A DNA stretch of 64,000 nucleotides from Pseudorhodobacter antarcticus (GCA_945862435.1 CAMAXX010000003.1:90928-154927), one strand, 5' to 3'. Shown: positions 38,419-47,773, counted from the stretch's first letter. Notes: a model not told the origin generated them from the letters alone. Program-made: numbers and translations.

Positions 38419-39792
38419 CTAACTATTCGCTTGGTTTTCCCCAAGTGCAGCGCCGCGATCAGCTGCAAGCGCCGTGCGCGGCCAAATTGCCTCTACCACG
38501 GCACCGCGCCGTTGCAGACTTTGGGCCTTGCTGCGCAGTGATTCAGCCGCATTGGCAAAGGACATCGCCGCGCCTGTGCGCTCTAGTAGTGTTTTTGCGA
38601 TGAACAGCCCAAGACCCATGCCCTCGTACTCGGGGCGATCCCAGGTCTGCGGCGATCTGCTGCGCAAAAACGGATCGCCAATACGGCCGATCAACTGCGG
38701 AGGAAAACCAGCGCCATCGTCAATGATGACCACGCTGATGTCGTCCTCGCTCCACGATCCTTCAATCCAAACATGATCGCTGGCAAAATCCACAGCATTC
38801 TGAATCAAATTGCGAAGACCATGAATGATTTCCGGGCGCCGCAAGATAAACGGCTCGGGCAGGGCATTGTCTTTGGCATGCAGCTTAAAGTGCAGCAGCT
38901 TGCCGCGTTGGCCATGCGGCTCTGCTGCTTCGCGCAGCACTTCTGACAGCGGCGCGGCGCGGATCAGCAGGTCATCTTTGCCTGATTTACCCATTTCGCG
39001 CAGAATATCGCGGCAGCGGTCTGCTTGGGCGCGGATCGTCAACGCGTCTTCTTGCAACGACGGGTTATCTTGCAACTCGCTAGCCATCTCGGCGCTGATC
39101 AATTTGATCGTGGCGAGTGGCGTGCCCAACTCGTGCGCAGCGGCGGCCACAACGCCTCCCAAATCTGTAAGCTTTTGTTCGCGCGCAAGGGCCATTTGCG
39201 TGGCCAGCAAGGCATCGGACATGTTGGCAAGTTCGGTCGATACTTTGCGCCCATAAAGCCCCAAAAACGCAATCCCGATTAGGATTGACGCCCAAAAGCC
39301 AAACTTAAATAGGATTGGCGTATCAAACACTTGGCCATTTGCCTGCACCAATGGCATTTGAAAGAAAAACACCAACGTTGTCAGCGTCGCCGCCGCGCCG
39401 CCCAAAATCAGGGTGGCGCGCAGGTTAAGCGCCGAGGCTGAAACGATCACGGGGGCCAGCATTAGCAAAGCAAAGGGGTTGGTCAAACCGCCCGTTAAAA
39501 ACACCAACGCGCCAAGCTGCCCCAAATCAAACATCAAGGCGGCGATAGATTCCAATTCTGACAGGCGTTTGGTGGACGGATAGACGGTTGAGAGTATGAA
39601 ATTCGCACTCATCGCGGCGCTGATGGCAAGCAGGCACAGGCCCAGCGGCAATTGAAAGGCGTAGATCTGGCTGGCAACAAATATAGCAAATAATTGCCCA
39701 ACCACGGCCAGCCAACGCAGTAAAATCAATGTCCGCAATGGCAGCCAATCGGCCCGAAGCTGCCGCATATTGCCTGTGTATTGGCGTGTCAT
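38419..39792 (-). CDS. regB: Redox-sensing histidine kinase RegB/PrrB
   Basis: Membrane sensor kinase that senses the ubiquinone pool and redox state and phosphorylates RegA. It has 457 residues with six predicted helices. The quinone-site heptad GGLTNPF lies at residues 101-107, the H-box at AAAHELGTPLATIK (H220), and the redox cysteine at DRCRDIL (C260), equivalent to the RegB cysteine known to control kinase activity. ATP-binding boxes are LRNLIQNAVDFAS, DDGAGFPP and GMGLGLFIAKTLL. I chose ATG 39792; the longer open frame upstream overlaps senC on the other strand and is not family-like. It diverges from senC-regA, the classical layout. Confidence 0.96.
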   Translation of the reverse strand: MTRQYTGNMRQLRADWLPLRTLILLRWLAVVGQLFAIFVASQIYAFQLPLGLCLLAISAAMSANFILSTVYPSTKRLSELESIAALMFDLGQLGALVFLTGGLTNPFALLMLAPVIVSASALNLRATLILGGAAATLTTLVFFFQMPLVQANGQVFDTPILFKFGFWASILIGIAFLGLYGRKVSTELANMSDALLATQMALAREQKLTDLGGVVAAAAHELGTPLATIKLISAEMASELQDNPSLQEDALTIRAQADRCRDILREMGKSGKDDLLIRAAPLSEVLREAAEPHGQRGKLLHFKLHAKDNALPEPFILRRPEIIHGLRNLIQNAVDFASDHVWIEGSWSEDDISVVIIDDGAGFPPQLIGRIGDPFLRSRSPQTWDRPEYEGMGLGLFIAKTLLERTGAAMSFANAAESLRSKAQSLQRRGAVVEAIWPRTALAADRGAALGENQANS

Positions 39793-39861
39793 ATTGTCAG
39801 CCTCGCGCGTGGGGATAGATGTGTTATAGGGGGTGCGCAATAAAAAGGGAAAGGGCGCGTT
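39793..39861. promoter_or_regulatory. Divergent regB / senC-regA intergenic region
   Basis: Sixty-nine bases separate the two start codons, so both promoters must overlap here or lie within the neighbouring 5' ends. An AAAAAGGGAAAGGGCGCG stretch before senC serves as its Shine-Dalgarno. No convincing -35/-10 pair or RegA site was picked out by eye. Confidence 0.4.
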
Positions 39862-40488
39862 ATGAAAAACGAAACGCTGATCGCGGGCTTGGCAGGTTTG
39901 GCAGTGGTGGGGCTTATTGGGGCTAGTGTTCTGTATATCGTACAGCCCGTAGGCGATGATCAATTCGCCCAGTGCCGTGGTGGCGCCGTAGGCGGTGGCG
40001 CGATTGGTGGGCCGTTCACCCTGACTGATGAAAACGGAAAAACCGTTACAGACAAAGACGTTATCACAGGGCCAACGCTGGTCTATTTTGGCTACACGTT
40101 TTGCCCCGATGTTTGCCCGCTGGATGCTGCCCGCAATGCCGACGCAGTAGATATTTTGGAAAGCTTGGGACAGATTGTCACGCCTGTTTTCATCTCGTTC
40201 GATCCCGAACGCGATACGCCCGAAGTGCTGCGCGATTTCACCGATGCCATGCACCCGCGTATGATTGGGCTGACTGGCACGCCTGACCAAGTTAAAGCTG
40301 CCTCTGCCGCCTATAAGACCTATTACCAAAAGCAGGTGGATGGCGATCCGCAGTATTACTTGATGGATCACTCCACCTTTAGCTACCTGATGATGCCAGG
40401 GGTCGGCTTCGTTGACTTTTTTGACCGCGATATCAGTGCGGCTAATATGGCCGAAAAGCTGGGGTGTTTCGTAGATAAGGTAAAATAG
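39862..40488 (+). CDS. senC: SCO1/SenC/PrrC family copper protein
   Basis: Membrane-anchored, periplasm-facing thioredoxin-fold protein that delivers copper to cytochrome oxidase Cu centres and modulates the RegB/PrrB signal. It has 208 residues: one N-terminal membrane helix (residues 6-28), the copper-binding C-x3-C in FCPDVCPLD (C81, C85) and the third ligand His in YLMDHSTFSYLM. It precedes regA by 61 bases in the known senC-regA-hvrA order. Confidence 0.94.
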   Translation: MKNETLIAGLAGLAVVGLIGASVLYIVQPVGDDQFAQCRGGAVGGGAIGGPFTLTDENGKTVTDKDVITGPTLVYFGYTFCPDVCPLDAARNADAVDILESLGQIVTPVFISFDPERDTPEVLRDFTDAMHPRMIGLTGTPDQVKAASAAYKTYYQKQVDGDPQYYLMDHSTFSYLMMPGVGFVDFFDRDISAANMAEKLGCFVDKVK

Positions 40489-40549
40489 TTGGAAATTTGA
40501 CCTAATCCCTATTGCGACCTAGATCTAGCAAAAGAAAAAGGGGAATGCC

Positions 40550-41101
40550 GTGGAACACAGTGCAGCCGATCTGGGCGCCGATCGCAGCCTGCTTTTGGTA
40601 GATGACGATGAGACCTTTGTGAAGCGTCTGGCAAAGGCGATGGAAAAGCGTGGCTTTGTCGTGGAAACCGTCACATCTGTGGCTGCAGGCCGCGCCGTGG
40701 CAACAGCCCGCCCCCCAGCCTATGCTGTGGTTGATCTGCGTTTAGAAGACGGAAATGGCCTAGATGTGGTAGAACTGCTGCGCGAACGGCGCCCAGATTG
40801 CCGCATCGTGGTTCTTACCGGTTATGGCGCGATTGCCACGGCAGTAGCTGCGGTAAAAATTGGCGCAACCGATTATCTTTCTAAACCTGCCGATGCAGAT
40901 GACATTACAAATGCGCTGCTGATGAAGGGCGGCGCAATGCCGCCTGTTCTAGATAACCCAATGTCGGCAGACCGCGTGCGGTGGGAACATATTCAGCGGG
41001 TATATGAGATGTGTAACCGAAACGTTTCGGAAACAGCGCGGCGTTTGTCTATGCATCGGCGCACCTTGCAACGCATCTTGGCCAAGCGTAGCCCAAAGTA
41101 G
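40550..41101 (+). CDS. regA: Redox response regulator RegA/PrrA (ActR family)
   Basis: DNA-binding response regulator partner of RegB. It has 183 residues: the receiver domain carries the acidic pocket LVDDDE and phosphoacceptor in AVVDLRLEDGNG (D62), plus the conserved K in YLSKPAD. The linker and Fis-type helix-turn-helix follow at the C-terminus (NVSETARRLSMHRRTLQRIL). Translation starts at GTG 40550, preceded by a GGGG element. In related bacteria this regulator controls respiratory, photosynthetic, nitrogen- and carbon-fixation genes. Confidence 0.97.
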   Translation: MEHSAADLGADRSLLLVDDDETFVKRLAKAMEKRGFVVETVTSVAAGRAVATARPPAYAVVDLRLEDGNGLDVVELLRERRPDCRIVVLTGYGAIATAVAAVKIGATDYLSKPADADDITNALLMKGGAMPPVLDNPMSADRVRWEHIQRVYEMCNRNVSETARRLSMHRRTLQRILAKRSPK

Positions 41102-41186
41102 CATTCATCTCATTTTCATAAAACCATTGCAGTATTTGAAACACAGGCTTAATAAAGTGCGCAGTTAACAATAAAGGAGAACGACC

Positions 41187-41495
41187 ATGGATCTTTCCCA
41201 GTATTCCTTGAAAGACTTGAAGGATTTGCAAACGCGCATTGCAAAGGAAATTGCGGGCTTCAAAGACCGCAAGAAACGTGAAGCTTTGATCGCGCTTGAA
41301 GAAAAGGCACGCGAGCTTGGCTTTTCGATTTCAGAACTGACGGGCGCGGCCAAAATTCGCAAGCGCTCGCCCGCTGTGGCGAAATATGCCAACCCTGCAA
41401 ATGATTCGGAAACGTGGTCGGGCCGTGGGCGCAAGCCGCTTTGGTTTGTAGCAGCGTTGAAATCTGGCAAACGGCCTGAAGACATGATGATCTAA
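41187..41495 (+). CDS. hvrA: H-NS/HvrA family nucleoid regulator
   Basis: DNA-binding protein of 102 residues. The N-terminal helical part should mediate dimerisation (LKDLKDLQTRIAKEIAG, RKKREALIALEEKARELG). The C-terminal DNA-binding end has the family core YANPANDSETWSGRGRKPLWF with the RGRKP AT-hook-like motif. It follows regA, as hvrA does in Rhodobacter capsulatus. A GGAG Shine-Dalgarno precedes the ATG and a terminator follows. Confidence 0.92.
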   Translation: MDLSQYSLKDLKDLQTRIAKEIAGFKDRKKREALIALEEKARELGFSISELTGAAKIRKRSPAVAKYANPANDSETWSGRGRKPLWFVAALKSGKRPEDMMI

Positions 41496-41518
41496 GCCAA
41501 GCGCTATTGGTCAAAAGA

Positions 41519-41555
41519 AAAACGGGAAAGGCGCAAACCTTTCCCGTTTCTTTTT
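41519..41555 (+). terminator. Rho-independent terminator after hvrA
   Basis: AAACGGGAAAGG/CCTTTCCCGTTT form a 12-bp stem with a CGCAAA loop, followed by CTTTTT. It ends the senC-regA-hvrA transcripts. Confidence 0.92.
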
Positions 41556-41595
41556 GTCCAATCGCCAGGGCCAATGCCCAGACTTTTATATAAAC

Positions 41596-41802
41596 TTATG
41601 CCAGCGCAAGATTGATAGCCGATTCGCGGCCATCACGGCCTGCTTCGATGTCAAACGTCACGGCTTGACCGTCATTCAATTGGCGAATGCCTGCACGCTC
41701 TAGCGCCGAGACGTGAACAAACACGTCTTTGTTGCCATTTGCAGGGGCGATAAAGCCAAATCCCTTGGTTGCATTGAACCATTTCACTGTGCCATTGGCC
41801 AT
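41596..41802 (-). CDS. Cold-shock-domain protein (CspA family)
   Basis: Small OB-fold nucleic-acid chaperone of 68 residues. The two RNP motifs are GFGFIAP and DVFVHVSAL. It begins [14 protein letters not shown]. It is a single gene; the 194-base region to efp contains its leader. No cold-inducible leader structure was resolved by eye. Confidence 0.95.
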   Translation of the reverse strand: MANGTVKWFNATKGFGFIAPANGNKDVFVHVSALERAGIRQLNDGQAVTFDIEAGRDGRESAINLALA

Positions 41803-41996
41803 AGTGATATCTCCGTTTTAGTGTCCCATCCGCAGGATGCGATGGCGCGGCTCAGTCACGTTAGTATCGATCGCTGAAGCCGTAAGGAGACAGATTTTTC
41901 GAGATTAGCGTTTTTCGCCCCCACGCTATGCGCCTTTTCGCTGCAAAAAACAAGGGGTGAAAAAGGCTGATGATAAATCAATCAAAGGTTGCAAGA

Positions 41997-42563
41997 CTAA
42001 TCCTGTGCGCGGCCCTGATAGGCATAGTCATCGGTGTTGATCACAATGCGCACGCCAGCGCCGATATGGGGCGGAACCATCACACGCAGACCATTGGTGC
42101 AAACCGCAGGCTTATAGCTGGACGATGCCGTCTGTCCTTTGACCACGGGTTCGGTTTCAGCAATCTCGACCGTCACGCGCTGCGGCAATTCAATCGCAAT
42201 CGCAACGCCGTCATAGGTTTTAAGATAGACCTTTATACCCTCGCTTAGAAACACCTTGTCGTCCCCAACCACATCGGGATGCACAGCGAATTGCTCGTAA
42301 GTGGTGGGTTCCATAAAATGGTAACCTTCACCGTCTTCGTATAGAAAATCATATTCCCGCTCGTCCACATTGGCCTTTTCAACCATTTCTGTGGTGCGCC
42401 AGCGTTCGGCAACTTTCACCCCGTCGGAAATGCGGCGCATGTCGACCGAAGTCGTCGGCGTGCCCTTGCCTGGGTGGAAGTTTTCGGCCTTTATGACGGC
42501 ATACAACTTGCCCTCCATTTCAACCACATTGCCTTTGCGTAGGCTAGAAGCGATGACTTTCAC
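41997..42563 (-). CDS. efp: Elongation factor P
   Basis: Translation factor that relieves ribosome stalling at polyproline stretches. It has 188 residues. The tip of domain I reads [12 protein letters not shown], with the lysine (K33) that EpmA modifies with beta-lysine. The C-terminus ends with [18 protein letters not shown] chose GTG 42563 ([11 protein letters not shown]) because the family starts there and an AAGGAT element precedes it. It is divergent from epmA, its likely modifying enzyme, 99 bases apart. Confidence 0.95.
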   Translation of the reverse strand: MKVIASSLRKGNVVEMEGKLYAVIKAENFHPGKGTPTTSVDMRRISDGVKVAERWRTTEMVEKANVDEREYDFLYEDGEGYHFMEPTTYEQFAVHPDVVGDDKVFLSEGIKVYLKTYDGVAIAIELPQRVTVEIAETEPVVKGQTASSSYKPAVCTNGLRVMVPPHIGAGVRIVINTDDYAYQGRAQD

Positions 42564-42662
42564 GGGTTTGATCCTTGTTTTTGGGCGCAAGCGGCCCTAT
42601 CGGGGGCAGCGCAGACTGCTTTAGCCTAGTTTTTTGCAAATCTCCAGAGGATAGCCGAAATC

Positions 42663-43697
42663 ATGCAAAATCCGTGGTGGAACGCCCAAACCCACACCGA
42701 CCGCCGCCCGTTGCTGCTTGCACGAAATCGCATTCTGGTGGCGCAGCGCGCATGGCTGGCACAGGCTGGCTTTATCGAGGTTGACCCAGCCGCCCTTGCC
42801 ATCAGCCCGGGAAACGAGGCGCATTTGCACGGGTTTGCGACGCAGGCATTGGGCAATGATGGCGCGGCACGGCAGATGTATCTGCATACAAGCCCCGAAT
42901 TTGCGATGAAAAAACTGCTGGCAGCGGGCGAGACGCAGATCGCCGCTTTTTCCCATGTGTTTCGTAACCGCGAAAGGGGAGCGTTGCATAGCCCCGAATT
43001 CACGATGCTGGAATGGTATCGTGCCCACACGGATTACAGCGTTTTAATGGTAGATATTGCCGCTTTGATTGCCGCTTCGGTGCGGGTGGCGGGCAGCGAT
43101 ACTTTGCGCTTTCGTGACAAACAGTGCGATCCGTTTGCGCCCTTTGAACGCATATCGGTGCACCGCGCATTTGAAATCTATGCTGGCGTTGACCTGCTGG
43201 CGACGATGGATGCCGCGGGCCAAACCAACCGCGATGCATTGGCTGCGCAGGCCCGCGCCATTCATCTGCGCGTGGCGGATGATGATACGTGGAGCGATAT
43301 CCTATCTCGCATCCTTTCGGAAAAGGTCGAGCCGCATTTGGGCATGGGCCGCCTGACAGTGTTAGATCATTACCCCGCAGCCGAAGCTGCCCTTGCCCGC
43401 AAACTGCCCAGTGATCCGCGCCTTGCCCAGCGGTTCGAGGTGTATGCCTGCGGGGTCGAACTTGCCAATGGATTTGGCGAGTTGACAGATGCAGACGAAC
43501 AGCGCCGCCGTTTCGCAACGGAAATGGCCGAAAAGCAGCGCGTTTATGGGGAAACCTATCCTATCGACGAAGATTTTCTGGCGGCGTTGGCACAAATGCC
43601 CGATGCGGCGGGCATTGCCATGGGCTTTGACCGCGTTGTTATGCTGGCCACAGGCGCGCCGCGTATCGATGATGTGCAATGGACACCTGTGCCATAA
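42663..43697 (+). CDS. epmA: EF-P lysyltransferase (lysyl-tRNA-synthetase-like)
   Basis: Class II aminoacyl-tRNA-synthetase-fold enzyme without an anticodon-binding domain. At 344 residues it matches EpmA/PoxA. Motif 2 is FRNRERGALHSPEF with TMLEWYR, and motif 3 is AGIAMGFDRVVMLATG. It should attach (R)-beta-lysine to EF-P lysine. It lies divergent from efp. The matching lysine aminomutase gene epmB is not in this window. Confidence 0.92.
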   Translation: MQNPWWNAQTHTDRRPLLLARNRILVAQRAWLAQAGFIEVDPAALAISPGNEAHLHGFATQALGNDGAARQMYLHTSPEFAMKKLLAAGETQIAAFSHVFRNRERGALHSPEFTMLEWYRAHTDYSVLMVDIAALIAASVRVAGSDTLRFRDKQCDPFAPFERISVHRAFEIYAGVDLLATMDAAGQTNRDALAAQARAIHLRVADDDTWSDILSRILSEKVEPHLGMGRLTVLDHYPAAEAALARKLPSDPRLAQRFEVYACGVELANGFGELTDADEQRRRFATEMAEKQRVYGETYPIDEDFLAALAQMPDAAGIAMGFDRVVMLATGAPRIDDVQWTPVP

Positions 43698-43748
43698 GGT
43701 TTAGGTTTGCCTCTTCCCCCCTGCGCAACCACAGGATAGACTTTCGTT

Positions 43749-44414
43749 ATGCAGTGGAATTTGCCCAACACTTTGACTGTTATGCGCCTGCTTGCTGCCC
43801 CTGGCGTGGCGGTGATGTTTTTGTATTTTCACCGCCCTTGGGCCGATTGGTTTGCGCTGGCGCTGTTTGTTGGCGCAGCGGTGACCGATTGGTTTGACGG
43901 ATATCTGGCGCGGTTGTGGCACCAAGAAAGCAAATTTGGCGCCATGCTTGACCCAATTGCCGATAAGGCGATGGTGGTGATCGCAATTATGGTGCTGACA
44001 GGGTATTCGGGCATGAACCCTTGGCTAATATTGCCTGCCACAGTGATTTTGTTTCGCGAAGTATTCGTTTCGGGCCTGCGCGAGTTTTTGGGTGCCAAAG
44101 CAGGTGCGCTGCCTGTGACAAAACTGGCTAAATGGAAAACCACAGCACAAATGGTGGCGATTGCGGTGTTGTTCCTTGGCACTGGGCTAGAGTATTTGAA
44201 CGGTGTTGCTATGCAGGGGATGACGACTGATCAATATTCTGCGGCGGTTTCCGCCGGCCTTGCCGACCCGATCCGCGCCTGTGGCAAGCGCGACTGCGCA
44301 TCGGTGGTCTGGGATATTGGGCTGGTATTGATGTGGATTGCAGCAATCCTTACTGCGATGACGGGTCTGGACTATTTCAACAAATCGCGTCCCTACCTGA
44401 AAGAAAATTCATGA
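43749..44414 (+). CDS. pgsA: CDP-diacylglycerol-glycerol-3-phosphate 3-phosphatidyltransferase
   Basis: Inner-membrane enzyme for phosphatidylglycerol-phosphate synthesis, 221 residues. The CDP-alcohol phosphotransferase motif D-G-x2-A-R-x8-G-x3-D-x3-D is present as DWFDGYLARLW...GAMLDPIADK. Several membrane helices follow. It overlaps moaD by four bases (ATGA), as is usual for this pgsA-moaD-moaE arrangement in Rhodobacterales. Confidence 0.95.
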   Translation: MQWNLPNTLTVMRLLAAPGVAVMFLYFHRPWADWFALALFVGAAVTDWFDGYLARLWHQESKFGAMLDPIADKAMVVIAIMVLTGYSGMNPWLILPATVILFREVFVSGLREFLGAKAGALPVTKLAKWKTTAQMVAIAVLFLGTGLEYLNGVAMQGMTTDQYSAAVSAGLADPIRACGKRDCASVVWDIGLVLMWIAAILTAMTGLDYFNKSRPYLKENS

Positions 44415-44659
44415 TAACCGTAGTCTATTTCGCATGGCTGCGTGAACGCATTGGCGCGGGCCGCGAACAGATTGAAACGCAGGCTGAAACCGTTGCGCAA
44501 CTGGTGGCAGAATTATCGGCCATCGACCCCTATCATGCCGCCGCATTTGCGGATTTGCGTTCAGTGCGGGTTGCTGTAGATCAGGTGCTGACCGATTTTG
44601 ACGCGCCGCTTGCCGCCGCAAAAGAGGTGGCGTTTTTTCCCCCCATGACGGGGGGCTGA
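44411..44659 (+). CDS. moaD: Molybdopterin synthase sulfur-carrier subunit
   Basis: Ubiquitin-like small subunit of molybdopterin synthase, 82 residues, ending in the required Gly-Gly (FFPPMTGG). It begins MITVVYFAWLRERIG. ATG 44411 overlaps the pgsA stop, and its own stop abuts moaE, giving coupled translation. Confidence 0.95.
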   Translation: MITVVYFAWLRERIGAGREQIETQAETVAQLVAELSAIDPYHAAAFADLRSVRVAVDQVLTDFDAPLAAAKEVAFFPPMTGG

Positions 44660-45097
44660 ATGATTTCGGTTCAATCCGCGCCCTTTGATCTGGGCGATAT
44701 CGCAAACCGCTTTGCGGCTGCGCAATCAGGGGCTGGGGCGCTTGTTACATTTTCGGGGGTGGTACGCGGCGATGCTGGCCTGATTGGTCTGGAAATCGAA
44801 CACTATCCCGCCATGACCCTGCCTGCGATCGAAGATATGGTCGGCGCGGCGCGTGCCCGCTTTGGCCTGCTGGATGCTTGGGTCATCCACCGTTATGGGC
44901 GGCTTGCTGTGGGCGAGGTGATTATGATGGTCGCCGCATCTGCACCGCACCGGAAGGATGCCTTCGCGGGGGCAGAATTTTTGATGGACTACCTAAAATC
45001 CCGCGCGCCGCTTTGGAAAAAAGAACATCGCACAGATGGCACAGCGTGGGTTGATGCGAAGGACAGCGACGAAGAATCTCTTTGCCGCTGGGATTAG
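44660..45097 (+). CDS. moaE: Molybdopterin synthase catalytic subunit
   Basis: Large subunit of molybdopterin synthase, 145 residues. Conserved parts are GALVTFSGVVRGD, the LEIEHYPAMT segment, VIHRYGRLAVGE and the catalytic-lysine region LKSRAPLWKKEH. It converges on the HD-domain gene with a four-base overlap of stop regions. Confidence 0.95.
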   Translation: MISVQSAPFDLGDIANRFAAAQSGAGALVTFSGVVRGDAGLIGLEIEHYPAMTLPAIEDMVGAARARFGLLDAWVIHRYGRLAVGEVIMMVAASAPHRKDAFAGAEFLMDYLKSRAPLWKKEHRTDGTAWVDAKDSDEESLCRWD

Positions 45098-45672
45098 GTA
45101 AACAACTGGCCAAACCGCGCCAGAAAATCAGCGCGCACTTCGGCGGGGGGGCGCAGACGAATAAACAGGCCGCGCAAAACAGCAGGGTCTGGCGCGCCGA
45201 ACAGTTTATCCGCCTCTGCCCGATCAAACCCCGCAATTTCAACCGCTTCTAGCCATGCCGAAACTTTATCTGCGGCTTTGATGGCCTTTTTGATGGATGC
45301 GGGAAGTGTGGCAGGCAGACCAAAGCGCAGATGAATGGCAGCAGAAAGGCGCATATCCATTTGGCCGTAACCATCCCCCACCGCCGATTTCACCGGAGAA
45401 ATCATATCACCAATCACGTATTCTGGCGCGTCATGCAGCAAGGCTGCCAGTTGCCATTTAACATCTGATCCCGAGCGCGCAAAAATCGCCTCGACCAGCA
45501 GCGAATGCTCTGCAACAGAGTAAGCGAAATCGCCCCGCGTTTGCCCGTTCCAGCGTGCGACAAAGGCCAGACCATGCGCGATATCGGCAATTTCAATATC
45601 CATCGGCGTTGGATCAAGCAGATCCAGCCGCCGCCCCGATAACATGCGCTGCCACGCCCGCGGTTGTTTCAT
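45094..45672 (-). CDS. HD-domain phosphohydrolase (YfbR-like)
   Basis: Metal-dependent phosphohydrolase of 192 residues. The HD-fold histidines and Asp are visible in [11 protein letters not shown] and [19 protein letters not shown]. This resembles 5'-nucleotidase YfbR and related HD proteins, but exact substrate is unknown. Start at ATG 45672. It stands alone between convergent moaE and divergent ahcY. Confidence 0.85.
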   Translation of the reverse strand: MKQPRAWQRMLSGRRLDLLDPTPMDIEIADIAHGLAFVARWNGQTRGDFAYSVAEHSLLVEAIFARSGSDVKWQLAALLHDAPEYVIGDMISPVKSAVGDGYGQMDMRLSAAIHLRFGLPATLPASIKKAIKAADKVSAWLEAVEIAGFDRAEADKLFGAPDPAVLRGLFIRLRPPAEVRADFLARFGQLFT

Positions 45673-45774
45673 ATCCGTCCTCTTTTTTTGCAGTATTTTA
45701 CTGACATCGCCCGCGCCAGTTGTCGAGTGGGGGTATCCGTGCTATTTGCCCCCAAAGAAATAGGAGAATGGCAA

Positions 45775-47163
45775 ATGGCCAAGGATTATATTGTAAAAGA
45801 CATCGCTTTGGCCGAATTTGGCCGCAAAGAATTGACCATTGCCGAAACCGAAATGCCGGGCCTGATGGCGCTGCGCGAAGAATTCGGGCCAGCGAAACCG
45901 CTGAAAGGCGCGCGGGTTGTCGGCTCGCTGCATATGACTATTCAAACAGCCGCGCTGATTGAAACGCTGGTCGCGCTGGGTGCGGAAGTGCGCTGGGCGT
46001 CGTGCAACATTTTCTCGACCCAAGATCACGCCGCCGCTGCAATTGCGGCCGCTGGCATTCCAGTGTTTGCCATTAAGGGCCAGACGCTGACCGAACATTG
46101 GGATTATCTCGACAAATCCTTTATGTTCGCAGAAGGCGCGAATATGATTTTGGACGATGGCGGCGATGCCACGTTATACGTTCTTCTGGGTGCGCGCGCC
46201 GAAGCGGGCGAGGAAATTATCCCTGTGCCCGCCTCGGAAGAAGAAGAAGTGATTAAACTACAAATTCACAAGCGGATGAAAGAAAGCCCCGGTTGGTTCA
46301 CCAAAACCCGCGCGGCGATCAAGGGCGTGTCGGAAGAAACCACCACGGGCGTGCACCGCCTGTATGAATTGCACAAAAACGGACAATTACCGTTCCCTGC
46401 GATCAATGTGAACGATTCGGTCACCAAATCAAAGTTTGATAACAAATACGGCTGCAAAGAATCACTTGTTGACGGCATTCGCCGCGCGACGGACACGATG
46501 ATGGCAGGCAAAGTGGCTGTTGTTTGCGGTTACGGCGACGTGGGTAAAGGCTCGGCCGCATCTCTGCGCGGCGCTGGTGCGCGCGTAAAGGTTACTGAAG
46601 TTGACCCGATTTGTGCGTTGCAAGCAGCGATGGACGGGTTCGAAGTAACCCTTTTGGAAGATGAAGTGGCAAATGCCGATATTTTCATCACGACCACAGG
46701 CAACCGCGATGTGATCCGTATCGAGCATATGCGCGCGATGAAGGACATGGCGATTGTTGGCAACATTGGCCACTTTGACAACGAAATCCAAGTGGCGGCG
46801 CTGCGCAACCACAAATGGACGAACATCAAAGAGCAAGTGGACCTGATCGAAATGCCTTCGGGCAGCCGCATCATCCTGCTTTCGGAAGGTCGCCTTTTGA
46901 ACCTTGGCAATGCCACGGGGCATCCATCGTTCGTGATGTCGGCATCCTTTACCAACCAAGTGCTTGCACAAATTGAACTGTGGACGAAGGGCAGCGAATA
47001 TCAGCCTGGTGTTTATATTCTGCCAAAGGCGCTGGACGAAAAGGTTGCCCGTCTGCATCTGAAGAAAATTGGTGTGAAACTGACCGAACTTCGCAAGGAT
47101 CAGGCTGATTATATAGGGGTCAAGGTTGAAGGCCCGTTCAAGGCGGAACATTACCGTTACTGA
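45775..47163 (+). CDS. ahcY: Adenosylhomocysteinase
   Basis: NAD-dependent enzyme splitting S-adenosylhomocysteine to adenosine and homocysteine, sustaining methylation. It has 462 residues, with the NAD-binding [17 protein letters not shown], the conserved [11 protein letters not shown] and the C-terminal signature ending AEHYRY. I chose ATG 45775 because an AGGAG element precedes it and the family begins [19 protein letters not shown]. The 102-base leader holds a GGGGG/CCCCC hairpin, but no riboswitch of a known class was recognised. Confidence 0.97.
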   Translation: MAKDYIVKDIALAEFGRKELTIAETEMPGLMALREEFGPAKPLKGARVVGSLHMTIQTAALIETLVALGAEVRWASCNIFSTQDHAAAAIAAAGIPVFAIKGQTLTEHWDYLDKSFMFAEGANMILDDGGDATLYVLLGARAEAGEEIIPVPASEEEEVIKLQIHKRMKESPGWFTKTRAAIKGVSEETTTGVHRLYELHKNGQLPFPAINVNDSVTKSKFDNKYGCKESLVDGIRRATDTMMAGKVAVVCGYGDVGKGSAASLRGAGARVKVTEVDPICALQAAMDGFEVTLLEDEVANADIFITTTGNRDVIRIEHMRAMKDMAIVGNIGHFDNEIQVAALRNHKWTNIKEQVDLIEMPSGSRIILLSEGRLLNLGNATGHPSFVMSASFTNQVLAQIELWTKGSEYQPGVYILPKALDEKVARLHLKKIGVKLTELRKDQADYIGVKVEGPFKAEHYRY

Positions 47164-47181
47164 TCTGTGACAAAATTCTGC

Positions 47182-47211
47182 AAAAAAGCCCCCTAGTTTG
47201 GGGGCTTTTTT
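47182..47211 (+). terminator. Rho-independent terminator of ahcY
   Basis: AAAAAAGCCCCC/GGGGGCTTTTTT hairpin with a TAGTTT-type loop, 19 bases after the ahcY stop. It can act in both directions. Confidence 0.93.
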
Positions 47212-47268
47212 CGTTGCAATACTCTGTACATGTGCAATCGTTCGTCCCATCAACCAGAAGGATAATTT

Positions 47269-47610
47269 ATGAGCAAGCGCGACACGTTGATCGCAAAATA
47301 TGCGGGCGATCTCAAGAATAAATGCAAAATCGATGCAGATATGGCCCTGCTGACCAAGGTGACCATCGGGTGCGGCCCATCCATCTATAAGGCCGATGCC
47401 GAAACCGTCGCCGCAAGCGACCCCGAAGAATTGGAACGCGTTCGCAAGAATTTCCTGATCGGCAAATTGGGCCTGCCCGATAGCCCCGCCTTGGCAGAGG
47501 CCGTGAATGCGGTGATCGATACCTATGGTCGATCGGAACGCAGCAAATTCCGCGCCGTCGTCTATTACATGCTGGTCAAGCATTTCCGCAAAGAAGGCGT
47601 CTATGCCTAA
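47269..47610 (+). CDS. DUF2853-family protein
   Basis: Small cytoplasmic protein of 113 residues, beginning MSKRDTLIAKYAGDLKNK and with a conserved AVVYYMLVKHF near the end. It matches the DUF2853 family as I recall it; its function is not known. An AGGAT element precedes the ATG. It is a monocistronic gene after the ahcY terminator. Confidence 0.82.
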   Translation: MSKRDTLIAKYAGDLKNKCKIDADMALLTKVTIGCGPSIYKADAETVAASDPEELERVRKNFLIGKLGLPDSPALAEAVNAVIDTYGRSERSKFRAVVYYMLVKHFRKEGVYA

Positions 47611-47738
47611 TGAATATAGTTTTAGCGGCTTTGCCTTTGGCAGGGCGGCTAAATTGGGATATGTTTATCAGGTAGGGCAGTAAGCCCAAGACCCTTTCGA
47701 ACAGAACACGTGCGGTGCTGGGGAGCGCGTGGGGTAGT

Positions 47739-47770
47739 TGGGGGGTCTTTAGGGGTGAAGACCCCCCAAT
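47739..47770. terminator. Strong 12-bp inverted repeat between DUF2853 and DUF1761 genes
   Basis: TTGGGGGGTCTT and AAGACCCCCCAA are perfectly complementary around an eight-base loop (TAGGGGTG). It sits between two convergent genes and may terminate both, although neither side has a long T run. Confidence 0.55.
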
Positions 47771-47773
47771 TCG

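Noticed and set aside
45673..45774. Possible SAM/SAH riboswitch ahead of ahcY
   Set aside because: Only a GGGGG/CCCCC hairpin near the Shine-Dalgarno was seen; the conserved core of known SAH or SAM aptamers was not found.
46462..47583. 373-codon open frame antisense to ahcY
   Set aside because: It lies opposite a clear ahcY gene and its terminator and shows no family pattern; codon bias of ahcY produces it.
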